NCBI GenBank assembly: GCA_034437515.1
Contig: DAOTTX010000179.1
Span: 1 to 9,956 of the forward strand
Reading direction: 5' to 3'
DNA: 9,956 bases
Source of the DNA: DAOTTX01 sp034437515
GTDB taxonomy: Bacteria > Chloroflexota > Anaerolineae > Aggregatilineales > Phototrophicaceae
A model generated the notes under the pieces. That model did no database searches. It was not told where the DNA came from and saw only the letters and a list, made by a program, of their open reading frames with translations. The position numbers and the translations under genes are program-made. The stretch's first letter is position 1. Each line of letters opens with the position of its first letter. Shown here in pieces: positions 7,066-9,956 of this stretch.

Positions 7066-8304
7066 ATGCGCGTCACGATTTTGGCCTTCGGCACGCGCGG
7101 GGATGTGCAACCGCTCATCGCCTTTGGCTTAGGACTGCAATCGGCAGGGCATACAGTCCGTTTTGTGACACAAGAAACATTCTGTGAGCTGGCCGCCGAT
7201 CATGGTGTACAATGTGATCCTATCCCAGTAAAGCTTCAACTACCTTCACAGAAAAAAATAAAGACCGGGCGACTTTCCCATTTCCACCTATATAAACTAG
7301 CACGTGAATATATGAAAGATGCCCTCATAAAAATATGGGAAGTTTCCCAATATAGTGAGGCGATCATCTTCTCGGATTGGGGGCGAATTCCTGGAATACA
7401 TATTAGCGAGAAATTAGATATACCCGCTTTTATGTTTTTTATACATCCTCAACAGATGCAATTTCTTTATCCTGAGACTCATGTATATGGTCATCCTTTA
7501 GCCTGGATAGGCTCTTGGATTCGCAAGCAATTGTTATGGCATATTGCATTTAAGGGGCTAATTAACCAATGGCGACAGGAAAGCTTGGAGCTTCCTCCCG
7601 CCCCATTTATGGGGAACGAAGCCGCGTTAAAAAAGAAAAGAGTGCCTTTTTTGTACGCACACAGTCCAACCGTCTTTCCGCGACCTGAAAGCTGGCCCAA
7701 TTGGCTTCATGTAACCGGATATTGCTTTTTGGATCACTCGCAAGATTGGCACCCACCAAAGGATTTAGTACGATTCTTAGCCATTGATCCTCCTCCAATT
7801 TATGTAGGTTTCAGCAGTATGAGTAACCGCAAAGTTGATACTCTAACTAATACGGTGACAGCGGCTCTGTCAGCAACTAATCAACGGGGCATTCTAGTTT
7901 CAGGATGGAGTGATTTCGGTAAATCCACGATGCAATCCGCGGATGTTTTTACTATTAAGTCCATACCCCATAATTGGTTATTCTCAAAGATTTCTGCTGC
8001 GATACATCATGGAGGCTCAGGGACTGCAGCAGCAGCATTTAGAGCTGGAATTCCACAAATTATCATTCCATTCGCAATTGATCAGCCTTTTTGGGGCTGG
8101 CGGGCCAGCGAATTAGGCGTTGGTACATCCATCTCGCCTAAGCGCTTGACGGCGGAAAAACTGGCCGCAGCGATTGATCAGGTCATCCACGACGAAACAA
8201 TCAGACAACGCGCCGCCGCGTTAGGCGCGAAGATCCGCGCGGAAGATGGCGTAAACAGGGCGGTAGAATTATTCAATCAATACGTCAAGGCAGCTAACAC
8301 GTGA
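7066..8304 (+). CDS. GT1/GT28-fold glycosyltransferase, paralogue D (composition mosaic)
   Basis: Fourth paralogue, 412 residues, separated from the others by the deacetylase. It opens with AFGTRGDVQPL (7-17, Asp13 present) and carries HHGGSGT at 314-320 and PFAIDQPFW at 335-343, with the classical Asp-Gln donor pair (339-340) seen in glucosyltransferases. Two positions constant in A-C are changed: PHDW has become PHNW (301-304), and the second threonine after HHGG-x-G is alanine. The gene is a compositional mosaic. By hand count the 60-base blocks at 7081 and 8161 are both 62% GC, while those at 7381 and 7441 are 35%. The ends resemble the neighbouring paralogues and the middle does not, although the frame and motifs are intact. 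It starts four bases after the deacetylase stop and overlaps the next gene by four bases. Confidence 0.9.
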   Translation: MRVTILAFGTRGDVQPLIAFGLGLQSAGHTVRFVTQETFCELAADHGVQCDPIPVKLQLPSQKKIKTGRLSHFHLYKLAREYMKDALIKIWEVSQYSEAIIFSDWGRIPGIHISEKLDIPAFMFFIHPQQMQFLYPETHVYGHPLAWIGSWIRKQLLWHIAFKGLINQWRQESLELPPAPFMGNEAALKKKRVPFLYAHSPTVFPRPESWPNWLHVTGYCFLDHSQDWHPPKDLVRFLAIDPPPIYVGFSSMSNRKVDTLTNTVTAALSATNQRGILVSGWSDFGKSTMQSADVFTIKSIPHNWLFSKISAAIHHGGSGTAAAAFRAGIPQIIIPFAIDQPFWGWRASELGVGTSISPKRLTAEKLAAAIDQVIHDETIRQRAAALGAKIRAEDGVNRAVELFNQYVKAANT

Positions 8305-8837
8305 GTTTTTTCAAGGAATTCGTGTGGGAGTTTATCCAAAATCTGGTGCTACTGACTGGGTTCTTTATTTCCCTGCACGTCTGGCAACAGGGAAACGTCA
8401 TTATTGGCATGCTGTGTGCAATTGGCGGCGGCATTTTAGGCGCGTGGAATATCCGCTGGATCGAGCGCGCGCACAAGGGCCACGATGAGCCGATCCGCGT
8501 GACGCTGACCAACAGTATCGTGATGCCCCTTTTGATAGTGGTTTTCGTCGCCTACTTGGCGGCCGGCTGGAGCAGTTGGCAGAGCGATCTTGCATTGGGG
8601 ATAGTCGCGGGTATTACACTCTCGGTCGCGCAGCGCGCAGCGATCAAAGCGCCGTTGGATATAGCGCGCTCACTGGCTTTCGCGTTAGCGTTTCCTATCA
8701 CGCTGCTGTGCATCCGTTGGTTGGCGGCCAACGCACCGGTCATCAGCAGCATCTTAGTCAGCACGACGGTCGTGACCTTGCCCATCGTCGCCATTCATCA
8801 AGGGTCGAAGAAAATTAAAACTACAGGAGGATCGTAA
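8301..8837 (+). CDS. Small polytopic membrane protein, unknown function
   Basis: I do not recognise the family of this 178-residue protein. Five or six hydrophobic segments are visible (about residues 12-27, 33-51, 72-89, 95-111, 122-140 and 146-166), separated by short loops, with a basic C-terminal tail (GSKKIK). No catalytic motif, prenyltransferase aspartate-rich motif or ATP-binding motif is seen. It starts at GTG 8301, within a GTGA overlap with the stop of paralogue D, and the next start codon follows its stop directly, so it is translationally coupled on both sides. That coupling argues for a role in the pathway, for example as a membrane anchor for the terpene synthase and glycosyltransferases, or as a partner in moving the lipid product. 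The sequence alone cannot separate these. Confidence 0.75.
   Translation: MSFFKEFVWEFIQNLVLLTGFFISLHVWQQGNVIIGMLCAIGGGILGAWNIRWIERAHKGHDEPIRVTLTNSIVMPLLIVVFVAYLAAGWSSWQSDLALGIVAGITLSVAQRAAIKAPLDIARSLAFALAFPITLLCIRWLAANAPVISSILVSTTVVTLPIVAIHQGSKKIKTTGGS
8825..8830 (+). promoter_or_regulatory. Strong ribosome binding site fixing a GTG start
   Basis: AGGAGG at 8825-8830 is the strongest Shine-Dalgarno sequence seen in the window and lies seven bases before GTG 8838. It decides the start of the terpene synthase, which has no nearby ATG and would otherwise be missed. Confidence 0.75.
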
Positions 8838-9956
8838 GTGGATCTACAGACATTCCAGAATCTGCCTATAGAAGACGTCGCCCGCTTAGTCCAAGAAGCG
8901 GGGACGAAGGTCGTGGTGTTTCCGATCAAGGGCACGCGGCGCTGGTTCTTGCTGGAGCATCCTGATATAGCGCCGGAGGACTTCGCCGAGGCATACTTGG
9001 AGGCCGTCATCCCCCGCCATATCGAACTCTATACGATGATCTTCGATCACGGCATCGAGACGCTGCTCACGCCAATTTTCGATGCGCCGCTGATGCAGCG
9101 CGGCGCGGCCTATATGCAGATGGCTGCACAGGGCATGAGCGATCTAGCCAACCACCCGGCCTTTCTGGAATTTTACGAGACTAACGATGTACGCGTGCGC
9201 TTCTATGGGGATTATCGCAGACACTTGAGAGAGACGCCCTATGAGGATTTGATCGCGGCATTCGATCCTATCATGGATCAGACCGCCGACCATCAACGCC
9301 GCCGCATCTTCTTCGGCGTCTTCGTCGAGGATGCCACGGAGACCATCGCCAATAAGACCATTCGAGATTACCAAGAAAAACGTAAAGTCCCCGACAAGCG
9401 GGCGCTGGTAACCAGATACTACGGCGAACCTATAGAGGCCGTTGATTTGTTTATTGGATTCGGCAAACTGCGCGCCTTCGATATGCCCCTCATCGGCGCC
9501 GGCTCAGTCGACCTCTACTTCACCATCAGCCCCTCGCTCTATCTGACACCCCAACAACTGCGCGCCATCCTTCACGATCATCTCTACGAGCGGCAACGCT
9601 CTCCTGATAGTTATCATGATTTGTCTTCTGAAGAACGCGCTGCAATGCGTGAATTCTATCAAGCGAACGAGGGCAAAACAATAGGCATTGGTCATAAAAA
9701 CCCAACTTGGCGCGTATGGCATCCACTGCCACAAGTAAAGATAAAATTAGAGATGAAATTAGGAAAACTTATGGATTTACGAGAAGAAGTACGCAAATTA
9801 CTTCAGAAAATCGGGTCGGGACAGATGATGAATACCGCCTATGATACGGCCTGGATCGCGCGCTTGGGCGAAATCGGCGAGCCGATAGGCGAACTGGCCC
9901 TGGAATGGTTGCGGGAGAATCAACTACCGGATGGCTCGTGGGGCGCAAAAGAGCCG
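8838..9956 (+). CDS. Rv3378c-like diterpene synthase continuing in frame into a class II diterpene cyclase (partial, runs off right edge)
   Basis: The frame opens at GTG 8838, directly after the previous stop, and is uninterrupted for 373 codons to the edge. Residues 1 to about 298 match, by recall, the whole of M. tuberculosis Rv3378c (about 296 residues), which converts tuberculosinyl diphosphate to tuberculosinol or tuberculosinyl adenosine. Shared landmarks are GTRRWF (32-37), HGIET (71-75), FYGDY (122-126), YYGE (194-197), FIGFG (205-209) and LYFT (226-229). Residue 31 is lysine where Rv3378c has catalytic Asp34. After a short lysine-rich linker (299-311), residues 312-373 match the N-terminus of class II diterpene cyclases such as Rv3377c: NTAYDTAW (332-339) and the QLPDGSWG repeat (362-369). 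The DxDD catalytic motif would lie beyond the window. It is either a fused two-domain synthase or two genes joined by a sequencing error; AGGA at 9761-9764 before ATG 9771 would also allow separate initiation. Confidence 0.85.
   Translation, partial: MDLQTFQNLPIEDVARLVQEAGTKVVVFPIKGTRRWFLLEHPDIAPEDFAEAYLEAVIPRHIELYTMIFDHGIETLLTPIFDAPLMQRGAAYMQMAAQGMSDLANHPAFLEFYETNDVRVRFYGDYRRHLRETPYEDLIAAFDPIMDQTADHQRRRIFFGVFVEDATETIANKTIRDYQEKRKVPDKRALVTRYYGEPIEAVDLFIGFGKLRAFDMPLIGAGSVDLYFTISPSLYLTPQQLRAILHDHLYERQRSPDSYHDLSSEERAAMREFYQANEGKTIGIGHKNPTWRVWHPLPQVKIKLEMKLGKLMDLREEVRKLLQKIGSGQMMNTAYDTAWIARLGEIGEPIGELALEWLRENQLPDGSWGAKEP
9732..9771 (+). other. Inter-domain linker / possible former intergenic junction
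   Basis: This AT-rich stretch (9 of 39 bases at 9732-9770 are G or C) joins the two terpene synthase domains. It encodes a Lys/Leu-rich linker in the open frame. In the +1 frame it holds two stops (TAA at 9736-9738 and 9742-9744), close to where an unfused Rv3378c homologue would end. AGGA at 9761-9764 lies six bases before the in-frame ATG at 9771, where a separate class II cyclase would begin. It looks like an old gene boundary that has been read through, or one that a single-base error has hidden. Confidence 0.6.

Larger units (their letters stand above)
427..9956 (+). other. Putative diterpene-glycoside biosynthetic operon
   Basis: Nine plus-strand genes follow one another with junctions of +4, +2, +2, +7, -4, +4, -4 and 0 bases, with no room for terminators between them. 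Two junctions are 4-base overlaps (ATGA at 6147, GTGA at 8301) and one start codon directly follows a stop (8837/8838), which implies translational coupling. The content is a phosphatase, a transporter, four paralogous glycosyltransferases, a sugar deacetylase, a membrane protein and a diterpene synthase, and it reads as a single pathway to a glycosylated terpenoid. The operon continues past the right edge, so its full gene set is unknown. Confidence 0.75.

Noticed and set aside
2428..8304. CRISPR or short tandem repeat array
   Set aside because: Repeated blocks are kilobase-scale gene paralogues with coding-type divergence, not short repeats with spacers.
9695..9701. TAAAAAC as a programmed frameshift site between the two terpene synthase domains
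   Set aside because: The zero frame is already open through both domains, so no shift is needed; a -1 slip would pair poorly and no downstream structure stands out.

Overview
The window looks like bacterial chromosomal DNA, mostly GC-rich, from an organism that makes specialised metabolites. The best phylum guess is Chloroflexota (Herpetosiphon or another filamentous relative). That guess rests on the Rv3377c/Rv3378c-type diterpene synthase pair, known from Mycobacterium tuberculosis and Herpetosiphon, and on codon and base composition. It is an inference: no rRNA or tRNA is present to test it.

Layout: at the left edge a gene on the minus strand (an EamA/DMT-type transporter, only its N-terminus present) is transcribed away from everything else. 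A ~300-base divergent regulatory region follows, with a TATAAT box and two near-identical CTTCC-N-GGAAG palindromes. From about 427 to the right edge all genes are on the plus strand and packed with gaps between -4 and +7 bases, so they form one operon. In order they are: a HAD phosphatase; a GPH-type MFS transporter; three tandem GT1/GT28-fold glycosyltransferases (GT-A, GT-B, GT-C); a YdjC/ChbG/HpnK-type sugar deacetylase; a fourth glycosyltransferase of the same family (GT-D); a small membrane protein of unknown function; and a terpene synthase gene that runs off the right edge. The track-style ATG search misses this last gene because it starts at GTG directly after the previous stop codon and has no stop in the window.

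The last gene is the centrepiece. Its first ~298 residues match the Rv3378c (tuberculosinol / tuberculosinyl-adenosine synthase) family, a cis-prenyltransferase-like fold. The same open frame then continues without a stop into the N-terminus of an Rv3377c/kolavenyl-diphosphate-synthase-like class II diterpene cyclase. In the systems I know these two activities are separate proteins. The read-through is directly visible, but two stops in the +1 frame at 9736-9744 mean a single-base assembly error must be excluded.

Working model (inference): the class II cyclase domain cyclises geranylgeranyl diphosphate to a bicyclic diphosphate, the Rv3378c-like domain converts that to a diterpene alcohol or adduct, four sequential glycosyltransferases build an oligosaccharide on it, the deacetylase unmasks an amino sugar (as HpnK does in hopanoid glycolipids), and the membrane proteins move the product or its precursors. 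The predicted product is an amino-sugar-bearing diterpene glycoside or glycolipid, a cluster type I do not recognise as described.
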